NCBI RefSeq assembly: GCF_963515715.1
Contig: NZ_CAUPZS010000002.1
Span: 62,001-126,000, forward strand
Length of the DNA: 64,000 bases
DNA from: Clostridium_AW sp963515715
Lineage (GTDB): Bacteria; Bacillota; Clostridia; Clostridiales; Clostridiaceae
Reading direction: 5' to 3'
The notes under the pieces were generated by a model. That model ran no database searches, was not told where the DNA came from, and was given only the letters and a program-made list of their open reading frames with translations. The stretch's first letter is position 1. Every line of letters starts with the position of its first letter. The translations under genes were made by a program, and so were the position numbers. Positions 26,805 through 34,695 of the stretch are shown here, one piece after another.

Positions 26805-26879
26805 TGGGATGTCGCCAAGCGGTAAGGCACGGGACTTTGACTCCCGCATTCGTAGGTTCGAATCCTGCCATCCCAGCCA
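26805..26879 (+). tRNA. tRNA-Gln (anticodon TTG)
   Basis: 75 nt including encoded CCA. The acceptor stem TGGGATG pairs with CATCCCA. Anticodon stem CGGGA/TCCCG encloses CTTTGAC with TTG as anticodon. T arm GTAGG-TTCGAAT-CCTGC. The D arm GCCAAGCGGTAAGGC is as in bacterial tRNA-Gln. It stands alone. Confidence 0.97.
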
Positions 26880-26966
26880 TGAGAACTATTATTTTAGATT
26901 TGAAATCTGAGATAATGGTTTTTTTATTTTTATAGAAATTTAATCTTGATATTTTGTTTTTTAAAT

Positions 26967-27034
26967 AGAGAGCTAAGTATATAATGAAGCCGCTTCAAAA
27001 GAAGTGGTTATTTCACTAAATGCTTAGCTTTTTT
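26967..27034 (+). repeat. Hairpin repeat family A, copy 2
   Basis: AGAGCTAAGTATATAATGAA ... TTCACTAAATGCTTAGCTTT with loop GCCGCTTCAAAAGAAGTGG. Same orientation as the copy at 27172. Confidence 0.75.
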
Positions 27035-27171
27035 AGTTTTTGCAAATATAATTGTGTATTCAAAATACTTATCTCCCTTATGTTTTACAAAAATATTTTT
27101 AGATTTTGGTTATGACATATTAGTTTTCGATTTATAAGTTTTTACAGAGATAAGTTGGTTTCACAAATGTG

Positions 27172-27233
27172 GATCCAGGTATGTAGTAAAGCCGCTCCGA
27201 AAAAAGTCGCTATTTTACTACATACCTGGATCT
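27172..27233 (+). repeat. Hairpin repeat family A, copy 3 (compensated outer stem)
   Basis: GATCCAGGTATGTAGTAAA (27173-27191) is the exact inverse of 27215-27233. The loop GCCGCTCCGAAAAAAGTCGC is shared with copies 1 and 2. The outer stem differs from the other copies on both sides, so the pairing itself is conserved. Confidence 0.8.
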
Positions 27234-27522
27234 TTTATTTTTACAGTATCTAAAATTCCAAAAACTAAGTATCAAACATATAACCTGTTTTAGAGAAAAG
27301 ATCAGAAGTTTTCTTAAGTGAATGAAAAAGTGTATTATATGCGAATTTAGATATATCAGTAGTTTAGACTAGATTTTATTTCGATATTTACAAATTAGGA
27401 AAATGCCTGGGAAAATTTTAAGAAAATGTAGCAAAATCAATAGTTTTAGTAATATAATGGAAATAGAATATAATTTTAGTACACATGTATAATGTGAAGT
27501 TAAAATATGGAGGTTGAATACA

Positions 27523-27963
27523 ATGAATAATTTAAAGCTAAATAAAACGAATAAAACACTTTTTAGTAGCCAAGCATATAAGCGCCTAAGTAAAATTATT
27601 CTTATAATATATGGTTTATTCATGTTGATGTATGCGTTTAGAGAGAATTTATATAAATTAAATAATCAATATATTACTCTATTCGCATGGACAGCACCAA
27701 ATCTTATTCCCAGTTTCATTTTTACATTAATAGGTATATTTTATGTAGTTCCTATGTTATTTAAAGCTACTGACGTAATTAATAATTCTAAGTTTATATG
27801 GTTAATTAATGTGCTTAATATGATTATTTTTGCACTTATAGAATATCTTCATGTAATTTTCAAAGTAGGTGTATGGGATAACAAAGATATGGTTGCTTCT
27901 TTAATTGGTATTGTAATTGCTACAATTGTTTACTTTAAATTCAGAAAGTTTTTTGTTAGTTAA
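27523..27963 (+). CDS. Small membrane protein, unknown
   Basis: 146 residues from the ATG at 27523 (GGAGG nine bases upstream; the in-frame TTG at 27514 overlaps the site). Four hydrophobic segments are visible: LIIYGLFMLMYAF, ITLFAWTAPNLIPSFIFTLIG, FIWLINVLNMIIFALIEYL and MVASLIGIVIATIVYF. No charged catalytic motif and no family I recognise. It is monocistronic and flanked by repeats, which suggests an accessory gene. Confidence 0.65.
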   Translation: MNNLKLNKTNKTLFSSQAYKRLSKIILIIYGLFMLMYAFRENLYKLNNQYITLFAWTAPNLIPSFIFTLIGIFYVVPMLFKATDVINNSKFIWLINVLNMIIFALIEYLHVIFKVGVWDNKDMVASLIGIVIATIVYFKFRKFFVS

Positions 27964-28097
27964 GTGTAGGAAGTAAAAGGTTGAATCATAACATAGGATG
28001 TATTTAAATTACTTGAAATGAGCAGGGTTCATAAGGAAGTAACTACTGGAAACCAAAAAAATTAGATAGACAGCTAACGGATGGGTAATGTAAGTAT

Positions 28098-28124
28098 AAG
28101 GATACCAAATTGTGGTATCCTTAT
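28098..28124 (+). terminator. Terminator
   Basis: TAAGGATACCA pairs with TGGTATCCTTA, followed by TTTTATG. Confidence 0.8.
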
Positions 28125-28142
28125 TTTATGACAATTATACGC

Positions 28143-28197
28143 TTGACATCAGAATAAATGGTGATATAATTGTAACATAAAGTGATATAATTATCAC
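28143..28197 (+). promoter_or_regulatory. Promoter with two XRE operator copies
   Basis: TTGACA (28143-28148), 16 bases, TATAAT (28165-28170). GTGATATAATTGTAAC (28161-28176) and GTGATATAATTATCAC (28182-28197) are copies 21 bp apart, i.e. two helical turns. The second is a GTGATA-TAAT-TATCAC palindrome. Likely bound by the XRE regulator encoded in the same operon. Confidence 0.7.
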
Positions 28198-28214
28198 ACG
28201 GAAGGAGATAGATT

Positions 28215-28598
28215 ATGCTATACAAAACCAGTGTTAAACCTTGGATGGGAGTATCGGGCTTGCTTGGGTTTTTAGGATTTTTATATTTTCCTCTTAACGA
28301 GCCAGTTTTTCTAGCGTTTTTTTCTTTCTTTGGATTCTTTTCATTTTACTGGGAAGGGAAGTTGGCAAAAGAATTACCAGATGAACGACTTTATGAAAAT
28401 CAACAGAAGGCTTCAAAAATTGCATTCCGATTAGGATTTGCTATTATAGTTGTAAGTATGGTACTAATCGGGAATTTTTGGGGGAGCAAAGAACCAGCTA
28501 AAGCATATGCTTTACTCAACGCCGTCATAGCAGTCACGTTTGCAATTTCATTAAATCTCTCTACTTATCTTGCTTATAAATTTGACAAGGATGAGTGA
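28215..28598 (+). CDS. DUF3796-like membrane protein
   Basis: 127 residues. Hydrophobic segments at about 14-30, 33-48, 72-90 and 97-118. The soluble turn GKLAKELPDERLYENQQKAS before the third helix is the DUF3796 pattern. GGAAGGAGATAG precedes the ATG. It pairs with an XRE-type regulator downstream, a common small-unit arrangement; function unknown. Confidence 0.75.
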   Translation: MLYKTSVKPWMGVSGLLGFLGFLYFPLNEPVFLAFFSFFGFFSFYWEGKLAKELPDERLYENQQKASKIAFRLGFAIIVVSMVLIGNFWGSKEPAKAYALLNAVIAVTFAISLNLSTYLAYKFDKDE

Positions 28599-28602
28599 GG
28601 GG

Positions 28603-28812
28603 ATGAGTGAGTTCAGGTCTGAATTAAAAAAATATCGTCAACTGGCGGGGCTAACACAAGACGAGTTAGCGGCATTAGTGGACGTGCGTCGGGAAACCAT
28701 AGTCCGATTGGAAAAAGGAAAGTACAATCCTTCTTTGAAATTGGCGGTTAGTATTTCAAGAGCAGTAAAAACACCTATTGAAGATATATTTATCTTTGAG
28801 GATTTAGAGTGA
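28603..28812 (+). CDS. XRE-family helix-turn-helix regulator
   Basis: About 69 residues (from ATG 28603, or 73 from ATG 28591, which overlaps the previous stop). The helix-turn-helix is LKKYRQLAGLTQDELAALVD, then RRETIVRLEKGKYNPSLKLA, with the end SRAVKTPIEDIFIFEDLE typical of the YgzD/RelE-less small XRE group. Two operator-like repeats stand before the operon. It probably represses its own unit. Confidence 0.88.
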   Translation: MSEFRSELKKYRQLAGLTQDELAALVDVRRETIVRLEKGKYNPSLKLAVSISRAVKTPIEDIFIFEDLE

Positions 28813-28828
28813 TAAAGATTTTTTATTA

Positions 28829-28935
28829 ACCTGCCAGACGGCAAAGAAAAAAACCGTCATTTGGCAGACGATACCTTGCAGTGGAATATAATAAATACAC
28901 CCAAACGACGGGTTAATAAAGGCCGTCGTTTTCTA
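28829..28935 (+). terminator. Two consecutive hairpins, the second a terminator
   Basis: CTGCCAGACGG (28831) pairs with CCGTCATTTGGCAG (28854). AAACGACGG (28903-28911) pairs with CCGTCGTTT (28923-28931), followed by TCTATTTTC. The G+C-rich stems stand out in this AT-rich stretch. Confidence 0.75.
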
Positions 28936-29032
28936 TTTTCATGGAAGGATTAATAATAACATTTTTAACGCCATCATCGCCTCTGTTATACATATCTTTA
29001 ATAAAATCAATGTATTTGCGTATCGAGTATTT

Positions 29033-29160
29033 AACATAGGATGTAAATAATTTATTTAACTAAATATTTATTTCTATGAGTTCATTATGCAAAACTTTAA
29101 AATGTTATGTAATGTGTCCTATGCATTTGAGTGAAATCTAGAAATTCTTAATTGATTTTA
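29033..29160 (+). repeat. Dispersed repeat family D, copy 2
   Basis: Matches the reverse complement of 2136-2256 (see that entry). It ends about 35 bp before the half-copy of repeat C, which in turn abuts a truncated gene. Confidence 0.7.
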
Positions 29161-29195
29161 GAAATATACCGTTAAGATGCTGTACATGTTTGGAC

Positions 29196-29247
29196 AAAAG
29201 AGTTAAGATTTAAAAGTTAAAAGTGAAGAGTAAAGGATGGAATTCCC
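29196..29247 (+). repeat. Half copy of inverted repeat family C
   Basis: GAGTTAAGATTTAAAAGTTA, then AAAGTGAAGAGTAAAGGATG and GAATTCCC, matching the left arm of 8001-8150. It ends exactly where psd homology begins. Confidence 0.7.
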
Positions 29248-29439
29248 ACATTTCAACACGGCGATGAAAAAGGAATGTTTGAATTTGGTAGTTCTACTGT
29301 TGCTATGTTGTTTCAAAAAGACACAATAGCAATTGACGATGCTGTCTATAAGAGTATACAGCAAAATAAAGAAACCATTGTTAAAATGGGATATAAAATC
29401 GGAGAAAAAGCTGTGCATGGAAAGGAGAGAATGCAATGA
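29248..29439 (+). pseudogene. psd: C-terminal fragment of phosphatidylserine decarboxylase
   Basis: The frame ending at TGA 29437-29439 reads FQHGDEKGMFEFGSSTVAML, then FQKDTIAIDDAVYKSIQQNK and a GYKIGEKA tail. This matches the end of phosphatidylserine decarboxylase, where the GSS/GST triplet is the autocleavage site that makes the pyruvoyl group. The first ~230 residues are missing: upstream DNA is repeat sequence. The ATG at 29275 could begin a 54-residue peptide, but it would lack most of the fold. The next gene starts within its stop codon, so an ancestral psd-phosphoesterase operon was cut. Confidence 0.85.
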
Positions 29440-30581
29440 GTATCGGAGGAATGGTTTTAGGTTTTATTTTTTTAGTTTCTTTTTACGGGGGCATGAACTT
29501 TTATATCGGGAGAAGGATATTTCAGGGGCTTACGTTTCTTTTCCCACATATAAATGGGTTAATATACGCTAGTGTATACATATTTATTGCGTTATCGCTG
29601 ATATTGGGTTATTTGCCGTTACCCTCTAGCATTAAAGGAGTAATGAGTTGGATAGGATCGCATTGGATGGGTATTTTTGTATATCTGTTAATGCTATTTC
29701 TCGTGGCGGACTTACTTATATTGCTCGGAAGTATAATAAAGATAATTCCAAACCCGATAGCACAGAGCATCCGCTTTTATGCGGGATTGATTGTGATTTT
29801 GTTAACTACAGGCTTAGTTAGTTATGGTATATATAACGCAAATCAGATTAAATACGTTTCCTATGATGTTCAAATAAAAGAAACTACTTTATCAGATGAC
29901 ATGAAAATAGTCCTGATAAGCGATTTACATTTAGGAGCCATAAATTCAGAAAAACGTCTTGGTAGCATGGTTCAGGGTATCAATAATTTGGAACCTGATC
30001 TTGTGTGTATAGTAGGAGATATTTTTAACGATGATTATAATGCTATACATAATCCTGATGAAGCAATTGATTTGCTTAAAAGTATTACGGCAACATACGG
30101 CGTATATGCCTCTCTAGGAAATCATGACGGTGGAAACACATTCAACGAAATGCTTAGTTTCCTTGATCAAAGCAATATAAAGCTCCTTAATGATGAATAC
30201 GTAATTATTGATGAGCGGCTGGTTCTTTTAGGACGGGTAGACCCGTCACCAATTGGAGGATTTGGAGAACTAACAAGGAAAGAGATTAAAGAAACCATTG
30301 CTTCGCTGGACGCAAATATGCCCATTGTCGTTATGGATCATAATCCTTCAAATATTGAACAGTACGGTGGAGAAGTTGATTTAATACTTGCCGGACATAC
30401 GCACAGAGGTCAGATATTTCCGGGCAGCTTGATAACAAACGCCATGTTTGTTGTAGATTATGGACATTACCAAAAGGATGCCGACAGCCCCCATGTTATA
30501 GTTACGTCGGGCGTTAGTACTTGGGGGATGCCAATGCGGGTTGGTACGAATAATGAAATTGTAAGTATCTTGTTGCATTAG
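29436..30581 (+). CDS. Membrane-anchored metallophosphoesterase
   Basis: 381 residues, ATG overlapping the psd remnant stop (ATGA), with AAAGGAGAG upstream. Four transmembrane helices in the first ~145 residues, then the phosphoesterase domain: LISDLHLG (D-x-H), IVGDIFNDD, SLGNHDGG, VMDHNP and LAGHTHRGQ. All metal ligands are present. The protein resembles YkuE/YaeI-like membrane enzymes, for which lipid or pyrophosphate substrates are known. The former operon partner psd supports a phospholipid link (inference). Codon use is a little richer in G+C than the neighbours, consistent with transfer. Confidence 0.88.
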   Translation: MSIGGMVLGFIFLVSFYGGMNFYIGRRIFQGLTFLFPHINGLIYASVYIFIALSLILGYLPLPSSIKGVMSWIGSHWMGIFVYLLMLFLVADLLILLGSIIKIIPNPIAQSIRFYAGLIVILLTTGLVSYGIYNANQIKYVSYDVQIKETTLSDDMKIVLISDLHLGAINSEKRLGSMVQGINNLEPDLVCIVGDIFNDDYNAIHNPDEAIDLLKSITATYGVYASLGNHDGGNTFNEMLSFLDQSNIKLLNDEYVIIDERLVLLGRVDPSPIGGFGELTRKEIKETIASLDANMPIVVMDHNPSNIEQYGGEVDLILAGHTHRGQIFPGSLITNAMFVVDYGHYQKDADSPHVIVTSGVSTWGMPMRVGTNNEIVSILLH

Positions 30582-30922
30582 AACGGAAGACTGCTGTATA
30601 TAGGCTGGTAACAATACTTGCCTATAGATGCTTATAATAAATATAAATAATACTTCCATGCGACAAATAAAAAAAGCCGCATTGTGGCAGAAATTCTTCT
30701 AGAGAGCTAAGTATATAGTGAAGTTGATTTTTCACTACATGCTCAGCTCTCTTATATTTTACAATAGAAAACATCCCAACCGATTTTAGTATCGAAGCTG
30801 CTTATAATCCAATAAAATCAATGGCTCTACTGCTATAATCAAAATAAGAAATGTTGATTTTGCAGTGGTTGAACCATAACATAGTATGTATTTAAATGAA
30901 TTAATATAGGGTGTAATGTCTA
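30582..30922. other. Repeat-bearing intergenic region
   Basis: Contains family-A copy 4 (30701-30752) and a 30-bp block near 30866 (CATAACATAGTATGTATTTA) that recurs near 27988 (CATAACATAGGATGTATTTA). No gene. Confidence 0.6.
30701..30752 (+). repeat. Hairpin repeat family A, copy 4 (short loop)
   Basis: AGAGAGCTAAGTATATAGTG ... CACTACATGCTCAGCTCTCT with only a short TTGATT-type loop. Mismatches between arms are mostly G-U in RNA. Confidence 0.75.
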
Positions 30923-31582
30923 CTATCTATCTAATGCATCTGAATAATAAGTCTCGTCATATAGTATATCCCTTAAATATCCACTATTTGTGAAAGTTAC
31001 ATAAGCTTGTACTATTCCACCTATGCTTATTTCTACTCTCCTAGGTGAGTTCACCTTTCTGTGTTTATATGCGCTCCCTTGTATTGCTGTAGAAAATTCT
31101 CTACCTGAAACTAAATGATAGAACATTGTTCCATCAAAATTTACAGGGGAACCATTTTCAGTATAAACATGAGAATCTCCTAGTGATACAATTTTATAAG
31201 GAGAACTAGAACCTGAATATAAAAGACCTACTATAACTTGTGGTTGTATATGGTACGTTCTATAATACTTGCCTTTAAATTTAATTCCGTCCATTGCAAA
31301 TATAGAGTACCTTATAGTTGGTCTATTTTCTTGTAATGACTGTAATTTTAAGTTTTCTTCATGATTTTTTTTGAATTCTTCAATATCTTTTATTTCATAG
31401 TCATTATTTTCTACATACATTAGTATTTCTTCGTATGAATAAGTTTTTTCAATTGGTAAAGTATCTAGTTCTTTAATCGGTATAGGTTGTATTGAAGTAT
31501 TTACCTCCTGAGTAAAAGTTGAATTTGGTAATAATATCAAAACAATTAAAAACACTGAAGTAAATTTAATTACTCTTTTCAT
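30923..31582 (-). CDS. Secreted protein of unknown function
   Basis: 219 residues with a signal peptide (KRVIKFTSVFLIVLILLPNS) and a Ser/Thr-rich cleavage region. The remaining part has no Cys and shows beta-rich stretches (GKYYRTYHIQPQVIVGLLYS, SIGGIVQAYVTFTNSGYL). I recognise no domain. AAGGAGAA precedes the ATG. It is monocistronic, between two family-A hairpins. Confidence 0.7.
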   Translation of the reverse strand: MKRVIKFTSVFLIVLILLPNSTFTQEVNTSIQPIPIKELDTLPIEKTYSYEEILMYVENNDYEIKDIEEFKKNHEENLKLQSLQENRPTIRYSIFAMDGIKFKGKYYRTYHIQPQVIVGLLYSGSSSPYKIVSLGDSHVYTENGSPVNFDGTMFYHLVSGREFSTAIQGSAYKHRKVNSPRRVEISIGGIVQAYVTFTNSGYLRDILYDETYYSDALDR

Positions 31583-31826
31583 TTCTATTCTCCTTGTTTT
31601 TAAATTGATTAGTTATGTTTGTATATAGCATATCATAGGAGCAAATAATAAATTGTCAAATGTCGTCAAAATGTTTAAGAAAAATTATTTAAATGAAGTA
31701 CTCAGAAGTTCTTATTGAAGCGAATCAGCATAAGAAACATTATGTAGCATTTTTTATTTGCTGAAATTCATATATTGGCTTAGCAGCTATAAGTTCTCTA
31801 CAAAGATATTTTAGTTTTCAAAATAT

Positions 31827-31892
31827 AGAGCTAAGCATATAGTGAACCGCTCCAATAAAGAGTCATTATTTCCCTACATACTTAGCTCTTTT
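31827..31892 (+). repeat. Hairpin repeat family A, copy 5
   Basis: AGAGCTAAGCATATAGTGAA ... TCCCTACATACTTAGCTCTT with the inner sequence CCGCTCCAATAAAGAGTC. It lies downstream of the NhaC gene (minus) and may terminate it. Confidence 0.75.
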
Positions 31893-31920
31893 ATGTTTAA
31901 CAAATCTATTCTAAAGTTTT

Positions 31921-33351
31921 TTATAAAATTAATCCCATTATTACATAGCATACTACTGCAATACCGCCACTAAGCAGTGCATAGGGAAATTGTGTTTTGA
32001 AGTGTGAATAAAGATCTGTTCCAGAAGACATTGCAGATAAAATTGTAGTATCTGACATTGGTGAGCAGTGATCACCAAAAATTCCTCCTGAAACTACTGC
32101 ACCTATTGCTAACATTATGTTTGAGTCCATAGAAACTGCCATTGGAATTGCAATTGGCATCATTATTGAAAAAGTACCCCAACTTGTCCCCGTGCTAAAT
32201 GCCATAATTGAACCAAGTACAAAGATGATTGCAGGACCAAAGGCACCGCTGATTTTTCCTTCAACAAGGCTTGCTAAATATGCGCCTGTACCCAGGGCAG
32301 AAATAGTTCTGCCGATTGTGAAAGCAAGGGCGAGAAGCATTACTAGTGGAAGCATGTCTCCAATGCCTCTATAAACATATTCACTAAATTGCTTTGAGGT
32401 CATAATCTTTTGCTTAGTATAGTATACCCACATAACAACAAGTGTTATTATTATGGAATAAAGAATAGAAGTAGTACCATCGCCCTTTGTTAGGTTCCCA
32501 CCACCTGTTATTAAAAGTCCACAAATTGTGCCTGTAATTAAAACAAATAGGGGAACAATCATATTATTCTTGTTTTCTAAACCGTTTTGAATAATTGATT
32601 CGTCATCAGCATCATCTGGCAATAATGGAGTAACTCCATCATCATATAGCTTACCTGTTGTGCGTACACGTTCTTCAGCTTTTTTCATAGGACCCCAGTC
32701 CTTGCCTGTGATTATAAAGAATAGCACCATAATAAGAGAAACTATGCAATAGAACTGAAAAGGTAAACTTCCTATTAATAGTTGAAGTGGATCACCTGTG
32801 ATGACACCTGCTGACACTTGAGCACCTATTAATCCCATTAGCATAGCACCCCATGAGTTAAGCGGAATAATGGCATTAATTGGTGCAGATGTAGAGTCGC
32901 AAATATAAGCTAATTTTTCTCTTGAAACCTTAAATTTATCTGTTATTGGTCTTGTAACCACACCCGTAAACATAATGCTTAATAAGCCATCAACGAAAAT
33001 GATAATACCAATTACATAAGCTAAAAGCATGGCCATTGTTTTATTTTTAATCTTATTGTTTTGTTCAGTCAAGTAGTTAACAAAACCATCAACACCGCCC
33101 GTAACCTTGACTAATAGAACAAAAGCTCCCATAAGCGATGTAAATATAAAAATTTTAAGATTTCCCGCATCAGTACAAACGCCTATGATGCTATCTACTG
33201 TAACCGTTACAGCTAAAAGTGGATTCCAGTTGTTCATGATTAGATTTCCAACAAAAGCTCCTGTCAGCAATGCTAAAGGTACCTTTTTAAATTTAACAGC
33301 AATAAACATTGCGAGTATTGGTGTAATAATTGTTAAAATACCATACTCCAT
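31921..33351 (-). CDS. nhaC: NhaC-family Na+/H+ antiporter or related solute carrier
   Basis: 476 residues with about eleven to twelve transmembrane segments. NhaC-family marks are FSTGTSWGTFSIMMPIAIPM, GGIFGDHCSPMSDTTILSAM and APINAIIPLNSWGAM. It is 53 bp downstream of the D-cysteine desulfhydrase-like gene on the same strand with GGGGGAATTAC as ribosome site, so it belongs to the sigma-54-controlled unit. In that setting it may carry an amino acid or a thiol-related substrate in exchange for Na+/H+ rather than serve pH homeostasis (inference). Confidence 0.88.
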   Translation of the reverse strand: MEYGILTIITPILAMFIAVKFKKVPLALLTGAFVGNLIMNNWNPLLAVTVTVDSIIGVCTDAGNLKIFIFTSLMGAFVLLVKVTGGVDGFVNYLTEQNNKIKNKTMAMLLAYVIGIIIFVDGLLSIMFTGVVTRPITDKFKVSREKLAYICDSTSAPINAIIPLNSWGAMLMGLIGAQVSAGVITGDPLQLLIGSLPFQFYCIVSLIMVLFFIITGKDWGPMKKAEERVRTTGKLYDDGVTPLLPDDADDESIIQNGLENKNNMIVPLFVLITGTICGLLITGGGNLTKGDGTTSILYSIIITLVVMWVYYTKQKIMTSKQFSEYVYRGIGDMLPLVMLLALAFTIGRTISALGTGAYLASLVEGKISGAFGPAIIFVLGSIMAFSTGTSWGTFSIMMPIAIPMAVSMDSNIMLAIGAVVSGGIFGDHCSPMSDTTILSAMSSGTDLYSHFKTQFPYALLSGGIAVVCYVIMGLIL

Positions 33352-33404
33352 AGTAATTCCCCCTTATATTTTTAACATATTTATGGATGGTAAGTTTCAA
33401 ATGA

Positions 33405-34391
33405 TTAGAATTGGCTAAATAATGAAGCAAAGCCTCCTGTATGTAGATAGCAAACGCCACCTTTTACCTCTGCATTTTTAATAGCAGCTTCCATACCCAC
33501 TAATACCTTACTGTTGTATATGTTTTCGATAAAAATTCCCTCCAGTTGAGCAAATCGGAACACTGCATTAGCGCTTTCTTTTGTGTTAATACCCCATCCT
33601 TCGCCACTATACTTGTCCGTAATATTGCATACATCTTCTAATTTATAGTTAAATGGTATTTGAGTTATAGCTACAAGCTCATCAATTGTTTTTAAAATAT
33701 GATGGGTAAGACAATCTTTATCGTCCTCTACACTAATGATATTAACTTGGAATGGAAGGCCAAGCAGAGCATTTCCATATATTAACCCGGCAGCTACACC
33801 GCCGTTGCCACCGGGTGCAAAAATTGTTTTTATAGGTAGCTTTCCTTCAAGGCATTGTTTTTGCATTTCTATAGCTGCACTAACGTAGCCAAGTGCACCC
33901 ATTCCTGTAGTAGCACCATTTTTAATTACATAGGGACGATTACCTTCATTCTTATATTTGATGAAAAGATTTTTCACATAAAGGTCACGCTCCTCTTTTG
34001 TAGCAATTCCTATGGTATGAATTTCGGCATTTAAAATGTGGTTCAGCAGAATATTTCCTTGAAGCTTATCAGGCTTTTCACCGTTGTTAACGATGACGCA
34101 CTTAAGTCCCAATTTTGCACAGGCTGAAGCTGTTAAGGAGCATAAATTTGACTGAGGGGGGCCTGATACAATAATTAAATTGCAGTTTTTCTTAATTGCA
34201 TCTCCTAAAATAAATTCAAGGCTTCTTATTTTATTTCCGCCAGCACCTAATCCTGTTAAATCATCTCTTTTGATATAAATTGGTCCATAATCAAGTTCCT
34301 TTTCCATTCTTTCAAGTCTGTGAAGGGGAGTTGGGAATGTTCCCAGATTCACTTTGTTTGCAGTTTTAATCCATTCAATTATATCTCTCAT
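33405..34391 (-). CDS. PLP-dependent D-cysteine desulfhydrase / ACC deaminase family
   Basis: About 328 residues from the ATG at 34391. A longer frame runs to 34454, but its first codons lie inside the sigma-54 promoter, so it cannot be the start. Fold-type II PLP enzyme: GPIYIKRDDLTGLGAGGNKIRS with the PLP lysine in GGNK near residue 50, VSGPPQSNLCSLTASACAKL, APGGNGGVAAGLIYGNALLG (phosphate-binding) and the end LHTGGFASLFSQF. Family members cleave D-cysteine to pyruvate, H2S and ammonia, or open ACC. AAAGGAG lies 15 bases upstream of the ATG. Under control of the EBP encoded upstream. Confidence 0.88.
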   Translation of the reverse strand: MRDIIEWIKTANKVNLGTFPTPLHRLERMEKELDYGPIYIKRDDLTGLGAGGNKIRSLEFILGDAIKKNCNLIIVSGPPQSNLCSLTASACAKLGLKCVIVNNGEKPDKLQGNILLNHILNAEIHTIGIATKEERDLYVKNLFIKYKNEGNRPYVIKNGATTGMGALGYVSAAIEMQKQCLEGKLPIKTIFAPGGNGGVAAGLIYGNALLGLPFQVNIISVEDDKDCLTHHILKTIDELVAITQIPFNYKLEDVCNITDKYSGEGWGINTKESANAVFRFAQLEGIFIENIYNSKVLVGMEAAIKNAEVKGGVCYLHTGGFASLFSQF

Positions 34392-34440
34392 ATTGTTAAT
34401 ATAATTCACTCCTTTCGATATTGGTGCTGTATTTATATAA

Positions 34441-34459
34441 TTAGCAATTTGCATGCCAA
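34441..34459 (-). promoter_or_regulatory. Sigma-54 (RpoN) promoter
   Basis: On the minus strand TTGGCATGCAAATTGCTAA: TTGGCA at -24, GCAAA-type spacer and TTGCT at -12, an almost exact match to TTGGCAC-N5-TTGCW. It is 50 bp before the desulfhydrase ATG and downstream of the EBP gene. Confidence 0.85.
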
Positions 34460-34470
34460 TCCTAAAGCTA

Positions 34471-34620
34471 TATCAAGTGATTCTTAGCTTCAGATGGGAT
34501 TTGCTTAAAAGGAATACTTACTACAACTGAAGCTTAGAAGAACTTATCCAGGGACGTAGCATCCGTTATCTCTCACTTGTAGAAGATGGGAGTATTACGG
34601 ATGGTAGTCATCGGATAAAT
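34471..34620 (+). repeat. Structured repeat family B, copy 2 (intact)
   Basis: 150 bp, reference copy. First hairpin TAGCTTCAG/CTGAAGCTTA; outer stem CTTATCC/GGATAA; long arm GACGTAGCATCCGT/ACGGATGGTAGTC; tip CTCTC/GGGAG. It lies between the EBP gene and its target promoter, in the place where enhancer sites would be expected, and points opposite to both genes. Confidence 0.8.
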
Positions 34621-34643
34621 CATGTACTTTAAATTGAATTAAA

Positions 34644-34690
34644 GGCTTCAAAGGGCTGAATGGTAAGAATATTCAACCCTTTGAAGCCTT
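34644..34690. terminator. Terminator of the EBP gene
   Basis: AAAGGCTTCAAAGGG and CCCTTTGAAGCCTTT pair around CTGAATGGTAAGAATATTCAA, whose inner part also pairs (TGAAT/ATTCA). Confidence 0.85.
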
Positions 34691-34695
34691 TTAGT

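Larger units (their letters stand above)
26880..27522. other. Repeat-bearing intergenic region after tRNA-Gln
   Basis: About 640 bp with two family-A hairpins (26967-27034 and 27172-27233). GAGATAATGGTTTTTTTATT after the tRNA may form a weak terminator with CTATTATTTTAGATTTG upstream. No convincing open frame. Confidence 0.6.

Noticed and set aside
29333..29572. 79-codon plus-strand frame overlapping the psd remnant and the phosphoesterase start
   Set aside because: Different frame from both; the psd homology is in the frame ending at 29439 and the phosphoesterase starts at 29436.
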